Shown here: piece after piece, positions 21,931-35,080 of the stretch
Numbering within the stretch: position 1 is the first letter of the stretch
How the letters are laid out: every line of letters begins with the position of its first letter
DNA from: Prorocentrum cordatum
Taxonomy: Eukaryota; Sar; Dinophyceae; Prorocentrales; Prorocentraceae
Direction: 5' to 3'
DNA: 64,000 nt
Assembly: GCA_963575745.1 (NCBI GenBank)
Contig: CAUYUJ010000924.1
Location: forward strand, 1-64,000
Notes under the pieces: model-generated
Database searches by the model: none
The model's input: the letters and a program-made list of their open reading frames with translations, nothing else
Told to the model about the DNA's origin: nothing
Translations under genes and position numbers: made by a program

Positions 21931-22600
21931 GTGGAGGTGGTGGTGGTGGTGGTGGTGGTGGTGGTGGTGGTGGTGGTGGTGGTGGTGGTGGTGGTGGTGG
22001 TGGTGGTGGTGGTGGTGGTGGTGGTGGTGGTGGTGGTGGTGGTGGTGGTGGTGGTGGTGGTGGGTGGTGGTGGTGGTGGTGGTGGTGGGTGTGGTGGTGG
22101 TGGTGGTGTGTGGTGGTGGTGGTGGTGGTGGTGGTGTGTGGTGGTGGTGTGGTGGTGGTGGTGGTGGTGGTGGTGGGGTGGTGTGGTGGTGTGGTTGGTG
22201 GTGTGGGTGGTGGTGGTGGTAGGTGGTGGTGGTGTGGTGTGGTGGTGGGTGGTGGTGGTGGTGTGTGTTGTGGTGGTGGTGGTGGTGGTGGTGGGGTGGT
22301 GTGGTGTGGTGGTGTGGTGGTGGTGGTGGGTGGGTGGTGGGGTGGGGTGGGGTGGTGTGGTGGTGGTGGTGGTGGTGGTGGTGGTGGTGGTGGGTGGTGG
22401 TGGTGGTGGTGGTGGTGGTGGTGGTGGTGGTGGTGGTGGTGGTGGTGGTGGTGGGTGGTGGGTGGGTGGTGGTGGTGGTGGTGGTGGTGGTGGGTGGTGG
22501 TGGTGGTGGTGGTGGTGGTGGTGGTGGTGGTGGTGGTGGTGGTGGTGGTGGTGGTGGTGGTGGTGGTGGTGGTGGTGGTGGTGGTGGTGGTGGTGGTGGT
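21931..22600. repeat. 670-bp (GGT)n microsatellite
   Basis: GGT repeats with TGTGG slips in the middle (22080-22350). G-rich on the plus strand. All long frames over it encode homopolymers and are not genes. A short GGCCCAAGA tract follows (22610-22740). Confidence 0.95.
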
Positions 22601-22914
22601 CACAGCGGCCCTATAGGCCCCCAAGATCGCCCCAGGGCAGCCCAATGCAGCCCAAGAGGCCCCCATAGAGGCCCGCAAAACGGCCCCAGAGGGCCCCAAA
22701 ACAGCTGAAGAAGCCGCCAAGACGGCCCAAACAGGGCCCTATTGACCTCCAAAACGGCCCTAAGCATCCTTAGCCACGCCATTGCTAACCAGGGCACTGA
22801 AACTTCCACCTGGAAAGAAAAAGCTTGGGATGTTTGGACCCACAGCTGCAGCTTTCTCCGGCGCATCGACGTCCTGGTTCACCGACGTACCCGTTTACGG
22901 GCCCTGATTTTTGT

Positions 22915-23035
22915 TCCAAGTCGGAGCCCCCCAAGATCCCGACACTTTCCCCAGGGCCAACGCTTCATCCCTGGTCGTTCTTCATCGGCCCCAGGACCCG
23001 GCGAGGGCAACCCAGGGGCCGGAAACGACGAAGGA
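22915..23035 (-). repeat. dispersed repeat family B, reverse copy
   Basis: Reverse-orientation member of a family of about 130 bp, recognisable by CCGACACTTTCCCCAGGGCC and GACCCGGCGAGGGC. Forward copies: about 20525-20650, 45597-45725, 57525-57640, 60205-60300; another, interrupted, at 48605-48930. Further reverse copies: about 41587-41720, 41990-42110, 46830-46990, 51608-51725. Confidence 0.6.
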
Positions 23036-23199
23036 TAACAAGCGTGGGCCCAAAAAATGTGATTCTGGCCTTATACTTGTGCCACGTAGGGGACGCAAAA
23101 TATGTGGTGGAATCTACGTGGCGCAGTCTGTGTTGTGCAGTTGATGTTGTGCAGTCTAACTGGTGCAAATCAACGTGGTGCAATTCGCTCTGCCGAGCT

Positions 23200-23900
23200 T
23201 GGAGTTGTCAGTTCCACCGTTCGCGCAATCATCCCACCCGCCCACCTCGCAACTTGGTTTGCAAAACCCGTGCGGCGGCCATTTGGCGTTGGCTGGCGTA
23301 TCACTGCGGCCGCGCTAGCGCACGCAGGCTCGCGCGCAGAGCGGCCAGCGAATCTGGCGCGACGGACGCGGCCGCGTGGCGCTCAGGTCAATGGCGGCGC
23401 CAACGCTGATCACGCAGACGACGATGATGGTGCCAACGTGTCGGCGATGAAGGTTGTGAAACGATTTCGACATGCGCGCGCGGCTGAAGCGCGAAAGTGG
23501 CCCGTTGTTTTTTTAAATACGGATCGTACTTCCCCCCCGTAGCACGTGCACAAGGGCGTTCGGATGATTTCGACATGCGCGCGCGAGAGGCCCATCTGGT
23601 CGCATGTGATGTAGCTGTTGAACAACGGATGGCGTTCCTAAGAAGTCGTGGAAACACGCGCGCAAATCTTCTTTGACACATATGATGGTGCAAAACAGGT
23701 GGTTGTTATATGTGTTCGGCCAAGTCACTTTTGACATCCTCCCAGAACCTGCGGTGTTCGAAAGATTGCGGCCTGCGCTCGCGACGTGCACGTGTACTCT
23801 TTATTTTAGGCCAGTTTTTCTTACAAACGGAAGATTGCTCATAAACGAATGTGCGCGTGCAGTATAATTTGACGAGGATGCGGGAAAGAAGGTCGAACCT
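23200..23900 (+). repeat. diverged unit of the 1.3-kb array
   Basis: Begins with the header (CATCCCACCCGCCCACC, 23232) and contains the GATTTCGACATGCGCGCGCG block twice, as in the array at 26961-35080. Preceded by degenerate TGTGGTGCAA units (23095-23195). Confidence 0.7.
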
Positions 23901-24099
23901 GGTTTGGCTGGGGTGATACTAATGCAGATGTAAAATTCGCCGGCCCAACGGGCCAGAGGCGTGCTAAGATCTCCGGTAACTGGTTTACAATTCTTCTAGT
24001 TCGGGCGCGCGGGGCGGCCCCTGGGGGTCCCCCGGCGAGAAGTACCCCGACCGCAGCCCGGGAAGGTCTACTCAGAGATGGTTTTCCTCCTGGGTACGG

Positions 24100-24740
24100 C
24101 CTCTCAGGCCCCCCAGAGCTCGCCAAGAGGGCCCCAAGAGGCCCCCAAGACTGCCCAAGAGGCCCCCGAGACGCCCAAAGGACGCTCCAAGACGCCGAAG
24201 ATGATCCCAAGACGGCCCAAGAAGCCGCCAAAACGCTCCAAGTGGCCTCCAAGAGGCCTCACAAGAGCGCCCCGAGAGGCCAAAATCATCAATTTTACGA
24301 TGGTTTTCGAAGGATTTTGGCCTTGTCGCATTTTCGGCTTTCCGATGCTCCAAGACGGCCCAAGGGGCCCACAAGAGCGCACGAAGACGGCTCAAGAGGC
24401 CCCCAAGAAGGCCCCCAGAGAGCCCAAACGGGCCCTGAGACGTCCCATGAGACGCCCAAGACGGCCCAAGAGAGCCCCAAGACGGCCCCAAGAGAGGCCC
24501 AAGATGGGGACCACGAACCGAAACCTCGAGCCTTCCGCCCTAAGAGGGCCCCAGGAGGCCCCGAGAGGCCCCCAAGATGGCCCAAGATGCCGCCAAGAGG
24601 CCCCCAAGAGACCCCAGGAGGCTCCAAGGAGGCTCAAAAGAGGCCCTACAAGGCTTCAAAAATGTTCCCAGGCGCCCCCGAACGGCCTCTCAACAGACCC
24701 CAGGGCCTCCCAAAGAAGCATCTGGACGACGGCCCTGTTT
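24100..24740. repeat. degenerate GGCCCAAGA minisatellite, third tract
   Basis: Same degenerate unit as at 330-1640, followed by a CTC/CTT-rich tract (24775-24895). No gene. Confidence 0.8.
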
Positions 24741-25194
24741 GGCCCCAAGAGCGCCGCAAGATGCCATCGAGAGGCTTCCTCCTCCGCCCTTTTCTCTTCC
24801 TCCTCCTCCTCCTCCTCATATTTATCTTCATCCTCCTCCGTTCCTTCTCATCCTCTTCTCCTCCTCCCCTCCCCCTCCCCATCCTCATCTTCCTCCTTCC
24901 GGCGGTGCCGAAATGGCCCCGAGCCCGCGCCGAAGCAGTAGCGATCATGCAATACGGGCCGGCGGAGTGAGCGAAGCGATTGAATAAACGATAAGGTAAT
25001 TAAATGTGCAACTTGCAAATCCAGGGGCGCGGCTAAGCCCAGCGTCGGGAGGGCAGTGGATCCCAACTATTTTTTCCCAACCATCCTGTGGTGTTGGGTC
25101 CTCGTTTTGAAGAGACAGCGCCCCGCGTCCTCCCTCATCCTCCTCCTCCTCTCCTCCCTCCTCCTCCCTCCTCCTCCCTCCTCCCCATCCCCCC

Positions 25195-26745
25195 TGCGTT
25201 TCACATACCCAGTACAGCGCTTCGTGGCCCCATAGGGAGCCCCACCGAAGGTCCCAGTGCTGCCGGCCGCATGCGTCCCGCACACCCAATATAACGTTTC
25301 GTGGCCCTCCTCCCCCTGCTCCCTGCGTTTCACCCACCCAGTACAGCGCTTCGTGGCCCCATAGGGAGCCCCACCGAAGGTCCCAGTGATGCCGGCCGCA
25401 TGCGTCCCGCACACCCAGTACAGCGTTCCGTGGCCATCCACCCACCCAGTACAGCGCTCCCTGGCACCATAGGGAGCCCCACCGAGATCCCAGTGCTGCC
25501 GTCCGCACGCGTCCCGCACACCCAGTACAACGTTTCGTGGCCCTGCTCCCCCTTTCCCTGCGTTTCACCCACCCAGTACAGCGTTTCGTGGCCCCATAGG
25601 GGGCCCCGCCGAAGGTCCCAGTGCTGCTGTCCGTATGCGTCCCGCACACCCAGTACAGCGCTTCGTGGCCCCATAGGGAGCCCCACCGAAGGTCCCACTG
25701 CTGCCGCCCGCATGCGCCGCCCCCACCCAGTACAGCGTTTCGTGGCCCTCCTCCCCCTGCTCCCTGCGTTTCACCCACCCAGTACAGCGCTTCGTAGCCC
25801 CATAGGGAGCCCCACCGAAGGTCCCAGTGCTGCCGCCCGTATGCGTTCCGCACACCCAGAACAGCGTTTCGTGGTCCTCCTCCCCCTCCTCCCTGCGTTT
25901 CACCCACCCAGTACAATGTTTTGTGGCCCCATAGGGAGCCCCACCGAAGGTCCCAGTGCTGCCGCCCGCAAGCGTCCCGCACACCCAGTACAGCGTTTCG
26001 TGGCCCCACGGGAAGCTCCACCGAAACCACCAGTGGGACCGTCCGCATGCGTCCCGAAACACCTAATTTGTCATTTTCGCCTACAAAGTACAGCGTTCAT
26101 GGCCCCATAGGGAGCTCCACCGAAGGCCCCAATGCCGCCGTCCGCATGCGTCCCGAAAACACAATGTGGCATTTTACCCACCCAGTACAACTTTCGTGGC
26201 CCCATAGGAACCCCACCGACGGCCCCAGTGGGACTGTCCGCAAGCGTTCCGAAACACCCAATGTGGCATTTTCACTCACCCAGTACAACGATTCGTGGCC
26301 CCATGGGGAGCTCCACCGAATGCTTCAGTGCCACCGTCCGCATGCGTCCCGAAAACCCAATGTGTCGTTCTCACCCGCCCAAGACAGCGCTTCGTGGCTC
26401 CATTGGGAGCTCCACAGAAGCGCCCAGTTGGACCGTCCGCGTGCGTCCCAGAAACTGAATTTGGCATTTCCTCCCATCCAGTAAAGCGTCTCGCGGCCCC
26501 ATAGGGAGCTCCATCGAAAGCCCCAGTGCCACTGTCCGCATGCGTCCCCGAAACCAGATGTGGCATTTTCACACACACACACACACACACACATTACAGC
26601 GTTTCGTGGCCCTATAGGAAGCTCCACCGAAGCGCCCAGTGGGAGCGTCCGCATGCGTCCAGGAAACCCAATGTTCGCACACCACCCACTCAGTACAGCG
26701 TTCCTCCCACCCAGTGCAGCGCTTCGTTGCCCCATAAAAAGCTTC
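25195..26745 (-). repeat. minisatellite of 77/129-bp then ~98-bp units
   Basis: A block around CAGCGCTTCGTGGCCCCATAG repeats from 25231 to 26612. In the first half spacing alternates between about 129 and 77 bp (the 52-bp difference is a CTCCTCCCCCTGCTCCCTGCG insert); in the second half it is about 98 bp. The minus strand gives a long Gly/Trp-rich repetitive frame, judged a by-product because unit lengths are not multiples of three. An (AC)11 microsatellite lies at 26573-26594. Confidence 0.9.
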
Positions 26746-26794
26746 ATGGTCGGGTCCTTCGCCAGGAAACTTTCTGTAAACAAAGGGATGTGTG

Positions 26795-26955
26795 GTGCTG
26801 TATGTTTTGTGCTATCTACGAGGTGCTGTATATGTGGTGCAAACTAGGTGGTGCAAACTATGTGGTGCAGAATGTGCGCTGCAATCTGTGCGGTGCAATT
26901 GATGCGGTGCACCGTATGTTGTGCAATGGGCGCGGTGCAATATATGCGGTGCAAT
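26795..26955 (+). repeat. degenerate TGTGGTGCAA repeat
   Basis: About ten imperfect units of 14-16 bp (TATGTGGTGCAAACTA type) ending where the 1.3-kb array begins. The same motif precedes the header at 23233. Confidence 0.75.
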
Positions 26956-27042
26956 AAACCACTCTGCGGAACTTGAAGTCGTCATCTCCACTGCTCGCGC
27001 AAACATCCCACCCACCCACCCGCAACTTGGTTTGCAAAACCT

Positions 27043-27563
27043 GTTAAGACCGACTACGACGACACCGACGACAACGACTAGGACGACACCGACGACGTCT
27101 CCGACGACTTCGACGACGACAACGACGCCGACGCCGACGACGACGAAGACGACGACGACGACGAAGGCGACGACGAGGAAGGAGGAAGGACGACGACGGC
27201 GACAACGACGACAACGACGAAGGAGGAGGGAGGACGGTGACGACGCGAACGACGACGAAGGAGGAAGGACGGCGACGCCGACGACGACAACGACGAGGGA
27301 GGAGGGAAGACGACGACGACAACGACGACGACGACGGCGACGACATAGGAGGGACGACGATGAGACGCCGACGACGGACGACGACGACGACGTGGGAGGA
27401 GGAGGAAGGACGACCACGGCGACAACGACGATGGAAACGACCACGACGCCAAAGAGGACGACGACGACAAACAGGAGAAAAGACAGAGGACGACGTAGGC
27501 GACGACGACGACGACGCGGGAGGAGGGAGGACGGCGACGACGACGACGACGACGACGCAAGAG
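27043..27563. repeat. (ACG)n microsatellite spacer, unit 1
   Basis: ACG repeats with GGAGGAAGG interruptions; equivalent tracts at 28310-28845 and 29640-30445. Asp-, Ser/Arg- and Val-rich open frames over them are not genes. Confidence 0.95.
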
Positions 27564-29916
27564 CGCGCGCGCGCACGCTTTTGTTGAAAATCCGTGTTGC
27601 GAAACCTTGGGTTCTTGTAGGTTTTTTGGACGCACGATTTTGAAATCCTTCCGAAACCGATGGGTTTCGAAGGTTTTCGGCATACGTCCGCGACGACGCG
27701 CGCGTCTGCACTTCGTCCCGTTTTTTGCAGAGGATTCTCGCGACGGCACACGCGCAAGGGCGTTCGACAGATTTCGACATGCGCGCGCGCGAAGCCCGTT
27801 TGGTAGCATTTTGTGAAAATCTTGAAAAAAAACGATGGTTTTCTTAAGTTTGTTTAGCAAACCAGTGTTGCGAAACCATGTGTTTTTGTATGTTTTTCGG
27901 AAACTCGATTGCGAAATCCTTCCGGCACCGAAGGTTTTTGAAGGATTTCGGCATGCGCGCGCGACGACGCGCGCGTGCGCACTTCGTCCCGTTTTTTGCA
28001 AGGGATTCGTGAAAAAGTGTTATGTTAGAAAGAAAAATGTCCCCGCATAATGTTATTTGACAGGGAACCGCAGGGAGGGGGATACCGGCTTGGCTAGGAT
28101 GGTATGAATTCATATTTAGGATGGACATGTGGTCAGAATCATATGTGATTTACAGCACGCGCGGGGGAACCGATAAGTCCGGGGGGGGGGGGGAAATTCT
28201 ATTATTCTTTGAGAAAGGAGAATCCACTCTGCTGAACTTGAAGTCGTCATCTCCACTGCTCGCGCAAACATCCCACCCACCCACCCGCAACTTGGTTTGC
28301 AAAACCTCTTAAGACCGACTACGACGACACCGACGACAACGACGACGACGACACCGAAGACGTCTCCGACGACTTCGACGACGGTACCGACGCCGACGCC
28401 GACGACGACGAAGACGACGACGACGACGCCATAGAAGACGACGACGAGGGAGGAGGAAGGACGACGACGGCGACAACGACGACAACGACGACAACGACGA
28501 GGGAGGAGGGAGGACGGCGACGACGCGAACAACGAAGAAGGAGGAAGGACGGCGACGCCGACGACGACAACGACGAGGGAGGAGGGAAGACGACGACGAC
28601 AACGACGACGACGACGTCGACGAAATAGGAGGGACGACGACGAGACGCCGACGAGGGACGACGACGACGACGTGGAAGGAGGAGGAAGGACGACCACGGC
28701 GACAACGACGACGGAAACGACCACGACGCCAAAGAGGACGACAACGACGAACACGAGAAAAGACAGAGGACGACGTAGACGACGACGACGACGACGACGA
28801 CGCGGGAGGAGGGAGGACGGCGACGACGACGACGACGACGACGCAAGAGCGCGCGCGCACGCTTTTGTTGAAAATCCGTGTTGCCAAACCTTGGGTTTTT
28901 GTAGTTTTTTTTTGGCGCACGATTTTGAAATCCTTCCGAAACCGATAGGTTTTGAAGGTTTTCGGCGTACGCCCGCGACGACGCGCGCGTCTGCACTACG
29001 TTCCATTTTTTGCAAAGGATTCTCGCGACGGCACACGCGCAAGGGCGTTCGACAGATTTCGACATGCGCTCGCGCGAAGCCCGTTTGGTAGCATTTTGTG
29101 AAAATCTTGAAAAACCTATGGTTTTCTTAAGATTTCGCAAGAGCTCGCGCGGAAGCTTTTTTAGCAAATCAGTGTTGCGAAACCATGTATTTTTGTACGT
29201 GTTTTGGAAACTCGATTGCGAAATCCTTCCGGCACCGAAAGTTTTTGAAGGGTTTCGGCATGCGCGCGCGACGACGTGCGCGTGTGCACTTCGTCCCGTT
29301 TTTTGCAAGGGAGTCGGGGAAAAGTGTTAAGTTAGAACAAAAAATGTCACCGCATAGTGTTTTTTATTTTACAAGGGAACCTCAGGGGGGGGAACCCGGC
29401 CTGGCTGGGATGGTATGATTTCATATTTAGGATGGACGAGTGTGCGAAAAAATATGAAATCATACTACCCCAAGGGGAAGCGATAAGTCCGGGGGGGGGT
29501 AGAGTTTATTCTCTTTTTAAAAAAGAAATTGATTTTAACAAACGAAATGACACATCCCGCGCTCTTGCAAACATCCCACCCACCCACCCGCAACTTGGTT
29601 TGCGAAATCTCTTAAGACCGTGACGGTGGGTACCAAATGGCACTTGGCAACGACAGCGACGCCGACGACGACAGCGACAACGACGACGACGACGCCGCCG
29701 ACAATGACTACGACGACACCGACGACGTCTCCAACGACTTCGACGACGCCGACAACGACGACGAAGACGAAGACGGCGACACCGACTACGACGACGACGA
29801 CGCCGACGCCGACGACGACGACGACGACGATGACAACGACGACGACGATGACGACGCCGACGACGACGACGACAACGACGACACCGACGACGACGACCAC
29901 GACGTCTACAACGACT

Positions 29917-29947
<31 letters not shown>

Positions 29948-32900
29948 AGACGACGACGACGCCGACAACGACGACGACGAAGACGACGACGACGCCGACG
30001 CCGACGACGACGAAGACGACGACGACGTCGCAAACGAAGACGACGACGAGGGAGGAGGAAGGACGACGACGGCGACAACGACGACAACGACGACAACGAC
30101 GAGGAAGGAGGGAGGACGGTGACGACGCGAACGACGAAGAAGGAGGAAGGACGGCGACGCCGACGACGACAACGAGGAGGGAGGAGGGAAGACGACGACG
30201 ACGACAAAGACGACGCCGACGACGGCGACGAAATAGGAGGGACGACGACGAGACGCCGACGACGGACGACGACGACGACGAGGGAGGAGGAGGAAACGGC
30301 GACGACAACAACGGAAACGACCACGACGACAAAGAGGACAACGACGACGAACACGAGGAAAGACAGAGGACGACGTAGGCGACGACAACGACGACGACGC
30401 GGGAGAAAGGGGGACGGCGACGACGACGACGACGACGACGCAAGAGCGAGCGCGCACGCTTTTGTTGAAAATACGTGTTGCGAAACCTTGGGTTTTTATA
30501 TGTTTTTGGGAAATTTGATTTTGAAATCCTTCCGAAACCGATGGGTTTTGAAGGATTTCGGCATACGCGCGCGACGACGCGCGCGTCTGCACTTCGTTTT
30601 TTTTTTTGCAAAGGACTCTCAGGACGGCACACGCGCAAGGGAGTTCGACAGATTTCGACATGCGTGCGCGCGAAACCCGTTTGGTAGCATTTTCGGAAAA
30701 TCTTGAAAAACCCATGTTTTTTTTAAGATGTCGCAAGAGTTCGCGCGTAAGCTTTTTTAGCAAATCAGTGTTGCGAAACCCTGTGTTTTTTATATGTTTT
30801 TTGGAAACTCGATTGCAAAATCCTTCCGGTACCGAAGGTTTTTGAAGGATTTCGGCATGCGCGCGCGTGCGCAATTCGTGCCATTTTTACAATGGATTCG
30901 TGAAAAAATGCTATGCTAGAACAAAAGATGTCCCCGCGTATTGTTTTTTTTGTTCACAAGGGAACCTCAGGGGGGCCGATACCGGTTCCCCCGAGACATT
31001 GTAAATTCATATTTGGAATGCACATGTGGTCAGAATCATATACGATTTACATACCCGAAAGGGGGCGGCGAACGCCGGGGGGGGTAGAGTCTATTCGGCA
31101 CTGAGAAAGGAGAATTAAAGTATGTTCGCAATGAGTTGTCCACTCCATTGCTCGCGCAAAAATCCCACCCACCCACCCGCAACTTGGTTTGCAAACCTCA
31201 TGCGGCGTAAATTTCGATGCGTGCTCGGCGCTGGCTGATGCATCCCTGCGGCCGCGCCAGCCCGCGATGCGCGCGCGCAGCGGCCGAGTAGTTTGGCGCG
31301 GCCGACGCGGCCGCAGTGGTGCTGACCACTCGGCATATCCAGGCGGGCACTTGACTGCGAGTCGGCGACTTGGGCGGGTGTGGTATTATGGCAACGTCGA
31401 CACTTGTACACACGATGATTATGATAGTAGCAATGTTGGTGATGATGCTGACAGCGACGACGGCACGGCCAGTGACGGCGCCGATGCCGATCACGCCGAC
31501 GACGATGACGCCGTGTTCGCGTCGGTGGTGAAGGTTTTGGAAGGAATTCGACATGCGCGCGCGAGAAACGCGCGAGAGTGGCTCGCATGGAACTATTTGA
31601 CACGGATCGTGCTACCCCAGCACGTGCGCAAAAAAGCGTTCGAACGATTTCGACATGCGCGCGCGAAGCCCGTTTGGTAGCATGTTATGAAAAGGTTGAA
31701 AAAAACTGTTGTTTTAGTTGTTATAAATATATATACACACAAAAAATGCCCGCGCACGTTTTCGTCGGAAATCCGTGATGCGAAACCCGACGTGTTTGTA
31801 AATGTTTGGACATTCGATTTGAAACCCTTTCGAAACCGTAGGTTTTTGAAGGGTTTCGGCACGCGCGCGCGACGACGCGCGCGCGCGCACTACATCTCAT
31901 GTTGTCGCAGAGGATTCTCGCGAATGCACGCGCGCAAGGGCGTTCGAACGATTTTGACATGCGCGCGTGAAGCCGAGCAGGCAGTGCTTTCTGGAAAATA
32001 TGGCACAACCGATGGCTCCCTTCAGAATTCGGAAAAAAACGCGCATGCTTGTGTTGAAAATCCGTTTTACGAAACCAGATGTGTTTCGATGTGTTTTGGA
32101 CACGCGGTTGAAAGATCCTTCCGAACCAAACGTTGTTGAAGGATTTCGGCATGCGCGCGCGACGGTGCGCGCATACTTCGTCCCGTACGTTGCAAAGGAC
32201 CCTTGAAAACTTAAAGTTTTGGTAAACGAGTGCGCGCGCATAGTATGCTTTGCAGAGAATGGCGGGGGGTGGCGATACCAGCCTGCCTGGGATAATATGA
32301 ACTCACAAGTCGGATGGGCATCGGGGCCGAATCTTATGCGTTTTGCATCGGTTCCCTGGGGGTTTGGAAGCCCGGGGGGGAGGGCGGTAGAACCTATCTC
32401 CTTCTTAGAAAAGAGAACTGATGTTCACAAACGAGTTGACACATTCCACGTTCCTGAAAACATCCCACCCACCCACCCGCACCTTGGTCTGCAAAACCCA
32501 CGCGGCGGCGATTGCCCTAAATGCTTGCGTTGGTTGTTGCGCCCCTGCGGCCGCGCCATCCCAAGCACGCGCGCGCAGCGGCCAGCAAGTTTGGCGCGAC
32601 CGACGCAACCGCGGCGGCGCTGACCGCCAGACACATCCAAGCGGGCACTTCACTGCGAATCGGCGGCCTGGGCGGGCGCGGTATCATGGCAAAGTCGACA
32701 ACGGTAGGCACGATGATGATTGTAGCGACGATGGTGGCGATGCAGACAACGACAACGGCACGGCTCCAATAATGTTGACGACGACGACGGCGTCCTCGCG
32801 TCGGCGATGAAGGTTTTGGGAAAGACTTCGACACGCCCGCGCGGCCGACGTGCGAGGGTGGCCCGCATAGTATCATTTTTCGCGGATCGTGCCCCCCCAG

Positions 32901-34560
32901 CACGCGCGCAACGGCGCGCGAATGATAAGGGCATGCGGCGCGAGAGACCCGTTTGGTAAAATTCCACGACAATGTTGTAAAACAACTATGGCTGTCTTAA
33001 AAAAATCGCAAGAGCGCGAGCGCATACTTTTGGAAAATTGACGTTGCGAAACCACTTGGTTTCATATATGCTGGGACACTCGCAATTGACATTCCTACGA
33101 AACCTAAGTTTTTGGACGGATTCCGGCATGCGGGCGCGACGACCCGCGGGCACACTGCGCCATTGTTTTGCAAACGGTTCTCGCGACAGCACGCGCGCAG
33201 GGGCGGTCGAACGATTTCGACACGCGCGCACGCGAAGCCCTTTTGGTAGCATGTTAAGAAAATGTTGAAAATACGGTTTCTTGGCAATTCGCAAAAGCGC
33301 GCGCAAGTTGTTTTTGAAAATCTGCGTTGCCAAACCATATGTCTGATATGACTTTGGACACTCGACTTTTAAATCCTGACGACGCCATCGGCTTTTGAAG
33401 GGTTGCGGTATGCGCGCGACGACGCGAGCGTGGGTTGTTCGTCGAATATGTTACAAGGCATTTTTGGAAACTGGTGATTTGTGGTAAATGTATGCGCGCG
33501 CATAGTATGTTTTGCAGAGGATGGCGAAGGGGCGATACCGGCTCGGCTGGGATGATACGAGTTCATAGCTCGGATGGAAGATGGGGCTGAGTCGAATGCA
33601 AAGTGCAAAACGAAAAAGTGAACTAATAAATCCTGAGGGGTAGAATTCATTCTCGCTGTTGTGAAATATTTTTTGTTTAAAAAATGTGGTGCGGTCGATG
33701 TCATTCGCAATAACTTGCCCACTCCACTGCTCGCGCAATCATCCCACCCACCCACCCGCAACTTGGCTTGCAAAACCCACGCGGCGGCGATTGCGATGAA
33801 GGCTCGGAGTTGGCTGGTGCATCTCTGCGGCCGCGCCAACCCGCGCACGATCGCGCGCATAAAAGCCAGAGGGTTTGGCGCTACCAACGCGGCGGCGCGG
33901 CGCTGATCACTGGAGACTGCCCAGCGGGCACTTCACTGCGAGTCGGCGGCTTGGGCGGGCCATGGCATCGTCGACAATGGTAGACGCGATGATGATGCAG
34001 CGATGCTGAAGACGATGATGATAGAGACGGCGGCAAGGCCAGTGACGACGCCGATGCTGATCACGCTGACGACGATAACGGCGCCGTCGCGTTGGTGATG
34101 AAAGTTTAGCTGGGGGGTTCGACATGCACGCGCGGCCGACGCGCGACTGTGCCCCCCTCCCCCAGCACGCACGCAAGGGCCCGTTTGGCCGAATGCAATG
34201 AAAGGATTGGAAAACCGATGATTTTCTTTTGAGTTCGCAGGAGCCTGGGCGCAGGTTGTTTGAAAATCCTTGTTGCGAAACCATGTGTTTCGGGACACTC
34301 GATTTAAATGTCACTACGAAACACAAGGATGAGGAATTGGGGCATGCACGCGAGACGACGCACGCGGGTGCACTTCGTCTCATTTGTTACACGGGGTTCT
34401 TGCGACAGCCCACGCGCAGGGGCGTTTTTGCGATTCCGACATGCGCGCGAGAGAAGCCATGTTGGTAACATGTTACGGAAACATTGGGAAACAAAACGCA
34501 AAATCGCATACAACGAACAATGTGTATATACCTAAAAAATATACATATGTATGTACAACT

Positions 34561-34664
34561 ACATACATACATACATACATACATACATACATACATACAT
34601 ACATACATACATACATACATACATACATGCATGCATGCATGCATGCATACATACATACATACAT

Positions 34665-34711
<47 letters not shown>

Positions 34712-34720
34712 TACATACAT
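34561..34720. repeat. compound tetranucleotide microsatellite
   Basis: (ACAT)n, a short (GCAT)n, (ACAT)n, then (ACAG)n, then ACAT again. It lies inside the last array unit. Non-coding. Confidence 0.95.
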
Positions 34721-35080
34721 GCAAACATATATGCATTTCTATATACATATATATATAAATAAGAATCGGAAAGTTGAATTCGCTGGAGCGCGGGCGCAGG
34801 CTTTTTGCGAAACCAAGTATTGCTACATGTTTCCAGAACATTCGATATTAGAATCCTTACGAAACCTATGGTTTTTGAAGAACTTCGGCATGCGTTCGGC
34901 ACGGCGCGCGCGCGTCCTTCGTCACAGCTGTTGCAAGGGATTCTTGGAAACTGATGATCTCTGGTAAACGAGAGATCGCGCATAGTGTTCTCTGCAAAAA
35001 GCGAAGGGAGGATACCCGGTTAGCTGAGATGATACGAAGTACCTTGTTAGGATGGACGATTGGGCAGAATCATGTGTCGA

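Larger units (their letters stand above)
26961..35080 (+). repeat. higher-order tandem array of ~1.3-kb units
   Basis: Six units are anchored by the header CCCACCCACCCACCCGCAAC at 27007, 28272, 29575, 31164, 32464 and 33743 (spacings 1265, 1303, 1589, 1300, 1279). Each unit has a header; a spacer; two monomers of about 285 bp marked by TTTCGGCATGCGCGCGCGAC; and a 200-bp tail. Monomer pairs fall near 27665/27945, 28965/29258, 30560/30853, 31856/32145, 33125/33408 and 34345/34885. In the first three units the spacer is an ACG microsatellite; in the last three it is non-microsatellite GC-rich DNA. No gene. Confidence 0.88.

Noticed and set aside
20142-22616. 824-codon plus-strand open frame
   Set aside because: It crosses dispersed repeats, a CTC tract and the GGT array; composition follows the repeats and changes abruptly at their borders.
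24945-26048. Gly/Trp-rich repetitive minus-strand frame of 367 codons
   Set aside because: It is the translation of a minisatellite whose unit lengths (77, 98, 129 bp) are mostly not multiples of three; the same peptide appears in other frames.
26812-30638. Long Val/Ser/Arg-rich and Asp-rich frames
   Set aside because: They follow the ACG microsatellite spacers of the tandem array.
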